Assembly: GCA_003599275.1 (NCBI GenBank)
Contig: QZJG01000042.1
Span: forward strand, 1 to 64,000
Direction: 5' to 3'
DNA: 64,000 nucleotides
DNA from: Nitrospiraceae bacterium
Lineage (GTDB): Bacteria > Nitrospirota > Thermodesulfovibrionia > UBA6902
The notes beneath the pieces are model-generated. The model did not search any database, had not been told where the DNA came from, and saw only the letters and a program-made list of their open reading frames with translations. The position numbers and the translations under genes are program-made. This document shows, piece by piece, positions 1 through 9,325 of the stretch. The first letter of the stretch is position 1. The number at the start of each line of letters is the position of its first letter.

Positions 1-1
1 G

Positions 2-529
2 TATATCGAGATAAAGACCCTGCTTTCCGGGTATCTGCTGTCTTCCCAGGGCGACAGGGTCGCAGCGGCAAACTCGATCGAAGGGAGGTTCCCGTTCCTT
101 GATCACAGGGTGATAGAATTTTGCTGCAAGCTTCCGCCCGGTTTGAGAATGAGGACCCTGACGGAGAAGTACATTCTGAAGGAAAGCATGAAAGATATAT
201 TGCCTCCGTCAATTACCAAAAGGACGAAGCAGCCCTATATGGCCCCGGACGCAAAAAGTTTTTTCAGGGGAGAAGCACCTGAATATATCGAAGAACTGCT
301 TTCTGAGCGATATCTGCATGACAGCGGATACTTTAATCCAAAGGCGGTTTTTCAGTTGATAAAGAAATGCAAGCAGAGTCCGGTCCTTGGTTTTAAAGAT
401 AACATGGCCATAGTGAGTATCATTTCCACGCTGCTTGTACATGATTTGTTTATTGAAAATTTTATTCAAAAGAGCAAGAAAATTACCGACGGGGTTATGG
501 AGGAAAGAAATTATGCAGACAAAGCTTGA
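2..529 (+). CDS. asparagine synthase-like amidotransferase, C-terminal part (5' truncated by window)
   Basis: The reading frame is open from the window edge, so only the C-terminal ~175 residues are visible and no start codon is given. The segment with SIEGRFPFLDHRVIEF is the conserved substrate-binding part of the AsnB synthetase domain, and the later LPPSITKRTKQPYMAP stretch is also typical. The N-terminal glutaminase domain must lie upstream. Family members transfer glutamine-derived ammonia to a carboxyl group; in exosortase/exopolysaccharide loci they probably amidate a sugar acid or peptide, but the substrate cannot be read here. The gene overlaps the acyl carrier protein start by 17 nt, so the two are probably co-translated. 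A second, complete member of the family lies at 17586-19472. Confidence 0.85.
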   Translation, partial: YIEIKTLLSGYLLSSQGDRVAAANSIEGRFPFLDHRVIEFCCKLPPGLRMRTLTEKYILKESMKDILPPSITKRTKQPYMAPDAKSFFRGEAPEYIEELLSERYLHDSGYFNPKAVFQLIKKCKQSPVLGFKDNMAIVSIISTLLVHDLFIENFIQKSKKITDGVMEERNYADKA

Positions 530-770
530 TGTCAAAGCTTTCATTCTTGAGAACTTTCTTTACGGCCAGGACGATAACAGCCTTTCCGATGATATCTCTT
601 TCCTGGAAAAAGGCATTATCGATTCAACCGGCGTCCTCGAACTGGTTTCCTTTATCGAGGAGAAGTATGGGATTTCTGTTGACGATGAAGAGATGATACC
701 GGACAATCTTGACTCTGTAAATAAGCTTTCGGCTTTTATTGACCGGAGAGCCGGCAATGGGAAAAAATAA
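513..770 (+). CDS. acyl carrier protein
   Basis: This is an 85-residue acidic protein with the size and pattern of a phosphopantetheine-binding carrier. The GIIDSTGVLEL segment around residue 35 contains the DS motif whose serine takes the prosthetic arm; the usual DSL is DST here. ATG 513 was chosen over a longer frame because GGAGGAAAG lies a few bases upstream and the carrier fold starts at MQTKLDV. The stop overlaps the next start as TAATG, linking it to the acyl ligase. Carrier/ligase pairs of this type are recurrent in exosortase A loci; the acyl group carried is unknown. Confidence 0.88.
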   Translation: MQTKLDVKAFILENFLYGQDDNSLSDDISFLEKGIIDSTGVLELVSFIEEKYGISVDDEEMIPDNLDSVNKLSAFIDRRAGNGKK

Positions 771-2317
771 TGTTCAGGCCTGCGTTAGTCAATAATCTCC
801 TGGAAGGGAGCGCTGAAAGATTTCCTGAAAAGGTCGCGATCGTCCATAAGGGAAAAAGGCTTACCTATTCTGCAATTGATGAAATGGTCAACAAGCTTGC
901 AGCAGCCCTGATGGAAAATGGGATTAAAAGGGGGGACCGGGTCGCTGTTTTTATGGATAATTCCATCGAGGCTGTAGTGTCGATCTTTGCGGTATTAAAG
1001 GCGGGCGCCGTCTTTATGATGATCAACCATACCACTAAAGCTGAAAAACTGGAATATATAATGAATAACAGCGGGGCTGTCGCTATGCTGACCCAGGACG
1101 GCATCGCCGGCGTCCTGTCCGTGATTGATTGCCCAAATCTGAAAAAAGTGATAATGACAGGCAGTAACAAAAATGGGACATCATGTATTTCATTTGAAGA
1201 CATTATGATTTCCGGCAGAGATGAAAAGGTAGCGTCACCGTGCATCGACCTCGACCTGGCTTCAATCATATATACATCCGGGTCCACCGGACACCCAAAA
1301 GGCGTTATGCTCTCGCATCTCAATATGATATCTGCGGCGCATTCAATAATTACTTACCTTGAAAATACTGAGAATGACATTATTCTGAACGCGCTGCCTC
1401 TCTCTTTCGACTATGGGCTCTATCAGATTTTAATGGGATTTATGGCAGGCGGCACCGTCATTCTTGAAAAGTCCTTCACCTACCCGTTTCAGGTCGTTGA
1501 TACGATGATAAAGGAAAAGGTGACGGGTTTTCCGGGAGTGCCGACTATTTTTGCGCTTTTATTGCAATTGAAAAACCTGGATAAATGTGATCTCAGCTCG
1601 TTGCGATATATAACCAACACGGCGGCCGCTTTACCCACAAGCCATATCAAAAGGTTGAAGGAATTATGCCCGAACGTCAGACTTTACTCAATGTATGGGC
1701 TGACAGAATGCAAAAGGGTTTCTTATCTGCCCCCGGATGAGCTTGACAGGAGACCCACGTCCGTAGGTAAAGGCATGCCGAACGTGGAAGTTTATATTGT
1801 AAATGAAAAGGATGAAAGGGTCGGCCCCGGTGAAGTCGGTGAACTCGTTGTAAGGGGCGCAAATGTTATGCTCGGTTACTGGAATCTGCCTGAAGCGAAT
1901 GCTCAGTGTCTGAGACAGGGCAAATATCCTGGCGAAAGAGTTTTATACACCGGCGACCTCTTCAAAATGGACGATGAGGGGTATCTCTATTTTGTGGCAA
2001 GAAAAGATGACATCATTAAATGCAGGGGAGAGAAGGTGAGTCCGAAAGAGGTCGAAAACGTTTTGTATAGTCTCGCAGGCATACTGGAGGCCGCTGTTAC
2101 AGGCATTCATGATGAAATATTGGGGCAAGCGGTCAAGGCATATGTTGCATTGGAACACGATTCAACACTGACTGAAAAGGATATCCTGCGCTACTGTTCT
2201 CAGCATCTGGAGAACTTTATGGTCCCTAAATTTGTCGAGATAAGGGAATCCCTTCCCAAGACGGCAACAGGTAAAATAAGCAGGAAATTGTTGACTGAAA
2301 CACCTGCTTCAATGTGA
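770..2317 (+). CDS. AMP-forming acyl-CoA/acyl-ACP ligase (exosortase A-associated type)
   Basis: This 515-residue member of the ANL adenylating superfamily activates a carboxylic acid with ATP and loads it onto a thiol. Visible motifs are the P-loop IIYTSGSTGHPKGVMLSH (about residues 163-180), YGLTE near 307, the YTGDL motif near 391, the hinge region with the KDDIIKCRGEKVSP segment, and the C-terminal catalytic lysine in TGKISRKLL. It starts on the A of the preceding carrier-protein stop (TAATG), so the carrier protein is the likely acceptor. No membrane segments are seen, so it is cytoplasmic. The substrate is not deducible; an amino or fatty acid used to decorate the polysaccharide is one option. 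Confidence 0.9.
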   Translation: MFRPALVNNLLEGSAERFPEKVAIVHKGKRLTYSAIDEMVNKLAAALMENGIKRGDRVAVFMDNSIEAVVSIFAVLKAGAVFMMINHTTKAEKLEYIMNNSGAVAMLTQDGIAGVLSVIDCPNLKKVIMTGSNKNGTSCISFEDIMISGRDEKVASPCIDLDLASIIYTSGSTGHPKGVMLSHLNMISAAHSIITYLENTENDIILNALPLSFDYGLYQILMGFMAGGTVILEKSFTYPFQVVDTMIKEKVTGFPGVPTIFALLLQLKNLDKCDLSSLRYITNTAAALPTSHIKRLKELCPNVRLYSMYGLTECKRVSYLPPDELDRRPTSVGKGMPNVEVYIVNEKDERVGPGEVGELVVRGANVMLGYWNLPEANAQCLRQGKYPGERVLYTGDLFKMDDEGYLYFVARKDDIIKCRGEKVSPKEVENVLYSLAGILEAAVTGIHDEILGQAVKAYVALEHDSTLTEKDILRYCSQHLENFMVPKFVEIRESLPKTATGKISRKLLTETPASM

Positions 2318-2351
2318 CGGCCGGCAATAGGGCACTTCGGACAAATAAACT

Positions 2352-3215
2352 ATGATGGAAGACTTCCTGCATAGCTATAATACGTTTAGAGAAAACGGGG
2401 TTGAAAATCCTCTGCTTGAAACATTGCGGCTGTTTGACCTTTTGTCTTGCGGATTGTTAAGGGCAACGGACCTTTCACTGTTAAGACAGGAGCATGTCGG
2501 GCTGTCGCAATTTGTACAAATGAGGAAAGAAGGTCTCCCCATGGAATATATAATCGGAAGAGCGACTTTTATGGGTAATATGTTTTTTTGCACTCCTGAC
2601 ACGCTGATTCCGACAGAGGAGAGTGATCTTCTTGTAAAAACGGCCGCGGACCTTATCAGGAAAAGACAGGAACGCGAAAATATTTTTACGGTCGTCGAGG
2701 TCGGGACAGGGTGTGGGAATATAGCGGTCTCACTGGCAATGAATTCAAAGGACACGAGGATATTGGCATCTGATATAAGTCCCGCAGCAATTGAGATCGC
2801 CAAGAAGAATGTAAGTCATTATTGCCTCCAGGACAGAATATCCCTGTTTTCAGGAGATCTCTTCGCGCCCTTTCATTCCATGACCGGCAAAATAGACATG
2901 GTTGTCTGCAATCCCCCATATATTCCCACGGGCTCTCTTGATAAGCTCCCTCCGGAGATTATTGATCACGAACCCAGGATCGCACTTGACGGAGGCCCAT
3001 ACGGTATTGATTTGTTCCGCAGACTCATATCGGGTTCACTTGAGGTCTTGAGGCCGAAAGGAATATTGGTCTTTGAAATCGGGGAAAGACAGGAGAAGCT
3101 GGTTGCAAGACTGTTTGAGAAAAATAAAGGTTATGAAGATATTGAATATTTCAGGCACGATGAAATAATCCGGGTGATAGGCGCCGTGAAAACAGGCAAC
3201 GAAGTCGGCCGTTGA
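2352..3215 (+). CDS. PrmC/HemK-like class I SAM methyltransferase
   Basis: The 287-residue protein has the PrmC layout: a helical N-terminal domain (about 1-90), then a Rossmann methyltransferase with VVEVGTGCGNIAVSLA (motif I, about 117-132) and the signature NPPYIP near 187. PrmC itself methylates the glutamine of release-factor GGQ motifs. Here the gene sits between an acyl ligase and a sugar amidotransferase, not beside prfA, so it may be a paralogue acting on another amide nitrogen, for example a product of this pathway. That reassignment is inference; a housekeeping role cannot be excluded. ATG 2352 is followed directly by a second ATG at 2355 and either could be used. Confidence 0.8.
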   Translation: MMEDFLHSYNTFRENGVENPLLETLRLFDLLSCGLLRATDLSLLRQEHVGLSQFVQMRKEGLPMEYIIGRATFMGNMFFCTPDTLIPTEESDLLVKTAADLIRKRQERENIFTVVEVGTGCGNIAVSLAMNSKDTRILASDISPAAIEIAKKNVSHYCLQDRISLFSGDLFAPFHSMTGKIDMVVCNPPYIPTGSLDKLPPEIIDHEPRIALDGGPYGIDLFRRLISGSLEVLRPKGILVFEIGERQEKLVARLFEKNKGYEDIEYFRHDEIIRVIGAVKTGNEVGR

Positions 3216-3269
3216 ACGGCCCGATTTTATATTTGCAAATAAGATATGTTCAATGAGAGAGAAAGGGAA

Positions 3270-4310
3270 ATGGAGAAAACCAGTCAACCAAAAATATGTG
3301 CCCGCTGCATTTTACCGGAAACCTTTCCGGGCATAACTTTCAACGCTCAGGGAGTATGCTCGCATTGCCGGCAGTTTGAGGGGAAAAGTACAAAGCTCGG
3401 TCAGGACAAGAAGAAATATGAAGAAAAATTTCTTGACCTTCTGAAAAGTCTTGGGATTAATTCAACCGGAGGTCTTCAGAGGGCCAATTCCTACGATATC
3501 CTGATGGCGTATAGCGGGGGCAAAGATTCAACATACACAATGGGGCTGCTGAAGAACAAGTATAAATTAAGGATAGTGGCAGTGAGCTTCGACAATGGGT
3601 TTATATCCGAAACGTCAATCAATAATATCAAAAGAGTGACAGACAGGCTCGGTATTGATCATGTTTTCTTCAAGCCTGGATGGGAAATACTCAAAAAAAT
3701 ATTTTTGGCCGCAGCCGAACGTGAACTGTATGCAAAGAAGACACTCGAAAGGGCCAGCACCATATGCACTTCCTGTATTGGTCTGGTAAAATCTCTTTGC
3801 CTGAAGATGGCCATAGAACAGGATATACCGATGGTCGGCTTCGGCTGGTCTCCGGGGCAGGCGCCCGTCCAATCTTCGATAATGAAAAATAATCCTTCGC
3901 TTATAAGAATGGCCCAACAGGCGATATTGAATCCCATGAGAGAAATTGCCGGAAGCGGGATCGAAACGTACTTTTTGAGGGAGAAGCATTATTCAACGCC
4001 CGGAAGGTTCCCGGTCAACGTACATCCGATGGCATGGGAATTTTACAATGAAGGCATGATCATGGAAGAGATCGGTAAGTTCGGATGGACAGCCCCCCAT
4101 GATACCGACAGCAACTCTACCAATTGCCTTCTGAACGCTTTTGCCAATGACATACATGTGAAACGATATGGTTTTCATCCCTATGTCTGGGAGATTGCCA
4201 ATATGGTGAGGGAAGGCGTGATGGACAGGGCAGAGGGGTATGAAAAGATCTACAGCGACCAGTCCCCCCGGCTTGTCGAGATTGCAAAGCATAAGCTGAA
4301 TGCTGAGTAA
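3270..4310 (+). CDS. N-acetyl sugar amidotransferase (WbpG/PseA-like, PP-loop ATPase)
   Basis: The protein begins with a zinc-type knuckle (CARCILPETFPGI then CSHC) followed by the ATP-pyrophosphatase P-loop SGGKDST near residue 83 and a second cysteine pair, CTSC, near 168. This is the architecture of LPS amidotransferases that convert an acetamido to an acetamidino sugar, with ammonia from a HisH/HisF-like pair; no such pair is visible here. A longer frame starts at ATG 3246, but that codon lacks a ribosome site, whereas ATG 3270 follows GAGAGAAAGGG and precedes the conserved domain, so I use 3270. The stop overlaps the next gene by 11 nt. Confidence 0.85.
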   Translation: MEKTSQPKICARCILPETFPGITFNAQGVCSHCRQFEGKSTKLGQDKKKYEEKFLDLLKSLGINSTGGLQRANSYDILMAYSGGKDSTYTMGLLKNKYKLRIVAVSFDNGFISETSINNIKRVTDRLGIDHVFFKPGWEILKKIFLAAAERELYAKKTLERASTICTSCIGLVKSLCLKMAIEQDIPMVGFGWSPGQAPVQSSIMKNNPSLIRMAQQAILNPMREIAGSGIETYFLREKHYSTPGRFPVNVHPMAWEFYNEGMIMEEIGKFGWTAPHDTDSNSTNCLLNAFANDIHVKRYGFHPYVWEIANMVREGVMDRAEGYEKIYSDQSPRLVEIAKHKLNAE

Positions 4311-5595
4311 TCTCACAAGGAGGATGTTTCTGGCATTTTCAGCAATGGCGGCGCTCGCATTGTATTTTAAGAGATACCCCAAAGACCTCTTCGCAGCAGA
4401 ACGGGTGAACACAGGAGTTAAAGCACACAACCCCGGAGCGTCTCATGACGGCAAGTCTTACGTTTATCTGGCAAAAGGAGCATCTTCTGAAGATAACATG
4501 CGCAAGGTCGTTGAGATGATGGGGGGAATTAATAAATTTGTCGGCGCAGATGATATTGTCCTGTTGAAGCCCAATGCGCAGTGGTGGAACCAGGGGACAA
4601 CTAATACCAATGCGATGAAGGCGTTTATTGAGATGGTCCTTGCAAGCCCCAATTTCAAGGGGGAAATTATAATTGCGGAAAACCATCATTTCCCGGAAGA
4701 CAATTCACGGGGCTGGACTACAGACAAACGAAACGGCGACCACAATCTTAACGAACTTGTTGAGCATTTTCAGAAATCAGGCCGCCCGAATGTGACTAAG
4801 TATCACTGGCATGACGGGGGGGGGTCCGTCCCCGGTATGTGGGGGGGCGCTGAGAAAGGCGGACTTGTAAAAGGTCCCGGAAATGGAGACGGATATGTCT
4901 GGAGAGACGATCTTGTGTTCACGGCGCCGGGCGGGAAAAAGGCAATGATGTCTTATCCTGTCTTTACGTCCGAATATAGCGGAATAACGATAGACTTCTG
5001 TAAAGGACCATGGAAAAACGGGATGTACCTTGACAGGAAATTGAAGTTTGTAAATTTTGCGGGACTCAACCATCACTCCAGTACCGGCGTGACGGCGAGT
5101 ATCAAAAATTATCTCGGCATCTGCGATATGACCTGCGGACACAGGGGCAGACAGCCGGAGGGCTTTTATAATCTCCATTTCATAGGCGAAAGTAATCTGC
5201 ACTGGAGGATAAAAGAAGTCCTCGGAAAATTCGGGTGGAAGGAATATTTGACGGCTATCGGCGGGGCGGTCGGGTATTTTATGAAGAATGTCCGGATGGC
5301 TGATCTGAACATAATAACCGCCGAATGGACAGGATATGGCTCAAGGACCGATACGAATCTCAGAGAGCATACACGAGCTGTTCTTGCGTCTGCAGATCCG
5401 GTGGCTCTGGACTATGCAGCTGCAAAGGACATACTGATGCCGGCAACCGTCAAAAATTCAAAGAGTTCATCTTTGAGGCTGGAAAATGACCCTGAACCGG
5501 ACGATTCCCCCTTCAGGAAATTTTTGTCAGGTTGTCACGACATGGGTATCGGGAACTTAAGAGAAGACAGGATAGTAAGGGTCAAGGATATTTAA
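4300..5595 (+). CDS. TAT-exported DUF362 domain protein
   Basis: The 431-residue protein carries a twin-arginine-like leader (LTRRMFLAF, then a short hydrophobic run to residue 22), which is why the 4300 start is preferred over ATG 4324, which would remove the RR pair. The body matches the DUF362 pattern: VLLKPNAQWWNQG near 90, a conserved region with the GLNHHSSTGVTASIKNYLG segment near 255, and the DPVALDYAAAKDIL segment near 365. DUF362 proteins are often linked to iron-sulfur chemistry, but no CxxC cluster motif is present here. The role is unknown. Position inside the sugar-modifying cluster suggests a periplasmic step. G9 and G7 homopolymer tracts occur at 4816-4824 and 4841-4847 without breaking the frame. 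Confidence 0.78.
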   Translation: MLSNLTRRMFLAFSAMAALALYFKRYPKDLFAAERVNTGVKAHNPGASHDGKSYVYLAKGASSEDNMRKVVEMMGGINKFVGADDIVLLKPNAQWWNQGTTNTNAMKAFIEMVLASPNFKGEIIIAENHHFPEDNSRGWTTDKRNGDHNLNELVEHFQKSGRPNVTKYHWHDGGGSVPGMWGGAEKGGLVKGPGNGDGYVWRDDLVFTAPGGKKAMMSYPVFTSEYSGITIDFCKGPWKNGMYLDRKLKFVNFAGLNHHSSTGVTASIKNYLGICDMTCGHRGRQPEGFYNLHFIGESNLHWRIKEVLGKFGWKEYLTAIGGAVGYFMKNVRMADLNIITAEWTGYGSRTDTNLREHTRAVLASADPVALDYAAAKDILMPATVKNSKSSSLRLENDPEPDDSPFRKFLSGCHDMGIGNLREDRIVRVKDI

Positions 5596-5596
5596 G

Positions 5597-6631
5597 TTGG
5601 ATTACTCCATAAAACAGACTGCGCCGGTAAAAGATGAATCGACGGTCTTGTCCCTGTGGAAAGGGAACCTGCCTGATTGCAGCGCTGAAAGATACAGGGC
5701 GATATACAGTGACAATACTTATGGCCTGTCCTGGGCGTGGCTGGCTTCAACAGACAAGGGCGAGGTAATCGGCACAACCGGACTCTGCCGGAGAAAGTTT
5801 GTTGTTAATGGCGGGACCGCCTCTGCAGGAGTTGCGATTGACTTTGCCGTCCTCAAAGAGCACAGGGGCTTCGGCCCCGCTTTGAAATTACAGAGACAGG
5901 TCACAACCTGCCTCAAAGAGGGAGGTCTCGATTTCATTTATGCCTATCCCAACCAACAGGCTTGGAGCGTTATTAAAAGGGCCGGGTATAAGTCAATCGG
6001 AATGATGACGCGATGGGTCAAGGTGCTCCGGTCTCATTATAAGCTCAAAGACGTCCTTAAATCGGAGACGATATCCAGGATAGTTTCTCCGATAGTTGAC
6101 ATTGTCGTCACTAAAACTCTCCGGGAAAGGCTGCGCGGAAGACCTAAAGACGTAAGGACGGAAGTCAACAATGCTTTTGACGAAAGGTTTGACGTGTTAT
6201 GGGAGAAGGTCCAAAAGCAATTCAGTATAATCGGGGAAAGAAGCACCGCATTTTTAAATTGGAGATACGGGAGGTTTCTGAAGGGGAGCTGCAGAATATT
6301 CTGTCTCTCCGACAGTTCCGGAGAAAATCTTCAGGGTTACATTGTTTACAGCATCAGGGACAGGCTTTGCCATATTGATGACCTTCTTTTTCTGAACAGT
6401 ATCGATACACTGCTTGCGGAGTTTATTGCCACCATGAGACGTGAGAAGGTGTTTGCCATCTCTCTTTCTTATTTCGGCAGCAGCGCCGTGAGCGGAAAAA
6501 TCGAGGAGTGGGGTTTTGTCAGGAGAGAGTCCGGGCGGAGCATAATGACGTTTGCGGACGATGGCTCCCAATATGCTCCGGCCCTTCTTAATAAAGAAAA
6601 CTGGCACCTCCTCGATGGGGATGACATATAG
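5597..6631 (+). CDS. GNAT-family N-acetyltransferase
   Basis: The frame starts with TTG two bases after the DUF362 stop, with AAGGA about 8 nt upstream, so the unusual start is plausible. The 344-residue protein shows a GNAT core: a strand ending in GVAIDFAVLKEHRGFG (acetyl-CoA loop region, about 75-90) followed by LDFIYAYPNQQAWSVIKRAGY, where the 'GF/GY' end of the acceptor fold is typical. A second, GNAT-like half follows (about 200-335), as in double-GNAT proteins. It probably acylates an amino sugar of the exopolysaccharide. The substrate is not identifiable from sequence. Confidence 0.7.
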   Translation: MDYSIKQTAPVKDESTVLSLWKGNLPDCSAERYRAIYSDNTYGLSWAWLASTDKGEVIGTTGLCRRKFVVNGGTASAGVAIDFAVLKEHRGFGPALKLQRQVTTCLKEGGLDFIYAYPNQQAWSVIKRAGYKSIGMMTRWVKVLRSHYKLKDVLKSETISRIVSPIVDIVVTKTLRERLRGRPKDVRTEVNNAFDERFDVLWEKVQKQFSIIGERSTAFLNWRYGRFLKGSCRIFCLSDSSGENLQGYIVYSIRDRLCHIDDLLFLNSIDTLLAEFIATMRREKVFAISLSYFGSSAVSGKIEEWGFVRRESGRSIMTFADDGSQYAPALLNKENWHLLDGDDI

Positions 6632-6649
6632 CGGCATGAAACGTCTATT

Positions 6650-7681
6650 ATGAAGAAAAAGATTTTTATCAACATATTGCACTACACCGGACTTTTGTAT
6701 CTTTTTTTGTTTTTAAAGAAGCTTGTCGGCAAGAGAGAAGCAATTATTTTATGCTACCATCGGGTCATAGATGTCGATGATATTTATGGATACCCGCTGA
6801 TGCACGGAGTGATTGACGCATCCGTCAGGGACTTCGAGAGGCAGATGAAGTTTTTATCCAGGCATTTTAACGTGATGAGTCTCTCAGCTCTGTCAGGATG
6901 CTATAGATCCGGCAAGCTGCCCAGGAATGCCGTTGTTGTTACATTCGACGACGGCTACAAGGACAACTTTACCAATGCATATCCTATCCTGAAAAAATAC
7001 GGAATTCCCGCCACAATCTTCCTCATTACCGATTTCATAGGTGAAGGCAGGCTCTTGTGGTGGGACAAGCTTGCCTATATCATCAAGAAGACCTCCTTAA
7101 GAAAGATCAGCTTCATTTCCAACGGGAGCGTTTATGAACATGATTTATCATCAAGCGAAAAGAGGCTGAAGGCCCTCAAGACGATAAACGCCATGCTTAA
7201 GAGGTATGGGAATGAAGAGAGAGAAGATATATTGGAACAGCTCGAAAACAAGTCGGGTGTTACAATTGATGAATACATAACAAAAGACCTGAGCCTTTTA
7301 TGGGATGACGTGAGGGAAATGCAGAAAAACGGGATTGAAATCGGGGCGCATACCGAGACCCATCCTATAATGATAAATTTGCATCCCGCTGTTGTGAAGA
7401 AGGAAATAGTCTCCTCAAAACAGAGGATCGAACAGGAAACATCAGGCTCTGTAAAAGCCTTTGCATATCCAAGCGGACAGTACAATGGAGAATGCGTGCA
7501 GTATGTCAAGGACGCCGGTTTTGAAATTGCCTGTGGATATGAACTTGGCGCTAACGACATAAATAGCGATTTTTATACGTTGAAAAGGCTGCCCGTCGAT
7601 CATTATGACGATTTCAATATATTCAGGGCCAAGTTGATTCTCTCAAAAAATACGAGACATAAGAGTAAAAGGAGTGTCTAA
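6650..7681 (+). CDS. polysaccharide deacetylase (NodB homology domain)
   Basis: The 343-residue protein begins with a single hydrophobic segment (LLYLFLFLKK, about 16-26) and then a carbohydrate-esterase-4 domain. The catalytic aspartate motif is VVVTFDDGYKDN near residue 100, the metal-binding histidines are in GAHTETHP near 235, and the AFAYPSGQYN strand follows near 265. Such enzymes remove N-acetyl groups from hexosamine polymers. The conserved motifs are intact, so activity is expected. The gene ends TAATG, overlapping the next start by one base, which couples it to the phosphatase-like gene that follows. Confidence 0.88.
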   Translation: MKKKIFINILHYTGLLYLFLFLKKLVGKREAIILCYHRVIDVDDIYGYPLMHGVIDASVRDFERQMKFLSRHFNVMSLSALSGCYRSGKLPRNAVVVTFDDGYKDNFTNAYPILKKYGIPATIFLITDFIGEGRLLWWDKLAYIIKKTSLRKISFISNGSVYEHDLSSSEKRLKALKTINAMLKRYGNEEREDILEQLENKSGVTIDEYITKDLSLLWDDVREMQKNGIEIGAHTETHPIMINLHPAVVKKEIVSSKQRIEQETSGSVKAFAYPSGQYNGECVQYVKDAGFEIACGYELGANDINSDFYTLKRLPVDHYDDFNIFRAKLILSKNTRHKSKRSV

Positions 7682-9324
7682 TGAAAAATGGTAAGGTCTT
7701 TGTTCTCGGGTTGGACGGGGCGAGCTTTCGTGTGCTGGATCCCCTTGTAAGAAACGGGATGATGCCTAATCTCGGAAGTATAACCGAACAGGGGGCAAGA
7801 GCGGTCCTCCGTTCTTCTATGCCGCCGATAACTCCAGCCGCATGGGTGTCATTTATGACGGGGAAAAATCCGGGCAAGCACGGCGTTTACGGCTGGCTTC
7901 AGCAGATAAGAGGTGAATATGAGTGCAATCCTATTGACATAAGAAATTTCTATAACGATACCTTATGGGGATATCTCGGAAGTCACGGCAAGAAAGTAGG
8001 TGTAATAAATGTCCCTATTACCTATCCGCCTCTCGAGGTCAACGGGTTCATGATTTCCGGCATGGATACGCCTTTTGAAGAAAACTGTTCATATCCCGAG
8101 GGACTGTATAAAGAGCTGCTTTCAAAGATAGGAGATTACAGGGTAGAGATAAAATGGAGGCATTATAACGACAAGAGCAAGGCGGAATTTCTTGACGATC
8201 TGATTTATTGCACAAAGAAAAGACTTGAGGCGACCCTTCATCTTATGGAGCGTTTTGAATGGGATTTCTTCATGTCGGTATTTATCAGTATGGACCGGGT
8301 CCAGCATTTCTTGTGGAAACAGATTGAAAACATAATTAGTGGGAATACAGACGGAGAGATTGAGAAAAAGATATTGAACTATTACAGGTTCATGGATGAG
8401 GTAATAGGTGAAATAAGGGGCCGGCTGGACAGCGACACGTCGTTAATTATCATGTCCGATCACGGCTTCAAACCCTGCTCGAAAAGTGTTGAGTGGAACA
8501 GATGGCTTATCGAAAACAACTACCTTTGCATCAAGAAAAACAGGAAAAAATATCTGGACAGCATCATTCCTCTCCTGCATTCCCTCGGAGTAAACAGGGA
8601 GAAGATAAGATCGCTCTTTAAGTCCCTGAAACTTGACAAACATACGACGATGCATAAGATAAGTTCTTTCAGCAGGGACATAGGGATCATCGATTGGGAA
8701 AAAACGAAAGCGGTTTTTTTGCAGCCTTACGGTCTTCGGATAAACCTCAAGGGCAGGGAGCCTGAGGGGATAATCAACTCCGGGGATGAATACCGGGGCC
8801 TCGTTTCTGAATTGAAGGGGAAGATGATGGCATTAAAAGACCATGAAAGCGGGATTTGCCCTGTAAAAAATATATATGCCGCCGAAGAGATATACAAGGG
8901 GCCGTATGTTGATCTGGCCCCGGACCTGATAATCGATTACGGCAATAATCCTTATGACGCATTTTCCGTTAAACTTGAATCGCCTGAAATATTTATGCAT
9001 ACGACCGATGAGCGCAAGGGAAGTCATGAAATGGAAGGGATTTTTATAGGACACGGTGAGGCGTTTGAAAAAATCAAAGCAGATCTGCCGATAGAAATGG
9101 TGGACATTTTTCCGACAATACTGCATATCATGGGGCTCCCGGTGCCTTCTGATGCTGACGGCAGGGTCATTGAGGACATGATCCACAATTCCTTCAAAGA
9201 GAAACCGGTCGAAAAGACATCTGTCTGCAAGGACGGGGACGATACGGTATCTCACCGTTACAGAAGCTCCGATGAGGACATGATAATCAAGGAACAGTTG
9301 AAAGGCCTGGGATATATTGACTGA
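7681..9324 (+). CDS. alkaline phosphatase superfamily protein (type I phosphodiesterase/pyrophosphatase-like)
   Basis: This 547-residue cytoplasmic-looking protein has the fold markers of the superfamily: the first metal aspartate in VLGLDGASF, the nucleophile region PPITPAAWVSFMTG with a threonine, the NPGKHGVYGW loop, the metal pair MSDHGF near 259, the GSHEMEGIFIGHG segment near 443 and the DIFPTILHIMGLPVPSDADG end motif. The family hydrolyses or transfers phospho- or sulfo-groups; substrate unknown. Two more copies lie at 20104-21717 and 33192-34538. It ends in LKGLGYID, a short tail like that seen in many sulfatase relatives and in two other proteins of this window. Confidence 0.85.
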   Translation: MKNGKVFVLGLDGASFRVLDPLVRNGMMPNLGSITEQGARAVLRSSMPPITPAAWVSFMTGKNPGKHGVYGWLQQIRGEYECNPIDIRNFYNDTLWGYLGSHGKKVGVINVPITYPPLEVNGFMISGMDTPFEENCSYPEGLYKELLSKIGDYRVEIKWRHYNDKSKAEFLDDLIYCTKKRLEATLHLMERFEWDFFMSVFISMDRVQHFLWKQIENIISGNTDGEIEKKILNYYRFMDEVIGEIRGRLDSDTSLIIMSDHGFKPCSKSVEWNRWLIENNYLCIKKNRKKYLDSIIPLLHSLGVNREKIRSLFKSLKLDKHTTMHKISSFSRDIGIIDWEKTKAVFLQPYGLRINLKGREPEGIINSGDEYRGLVSELKGKMMALKDHESGICPVKNIYAAEEIYKGPYVDLAPDLIIDYGNNPYDAFSVKLESPEIFMHTTDERKGSHEMEGIFIGHGEAFEKIKADLPIEMVDIFPTILHIMGLPVPSDADGRVIEDMIHNSFKEKPVEKTSVCKDGDDTVSHRYRSSDEDMIIKEQLKGLGYID

Positions 9325-9325
9325 C

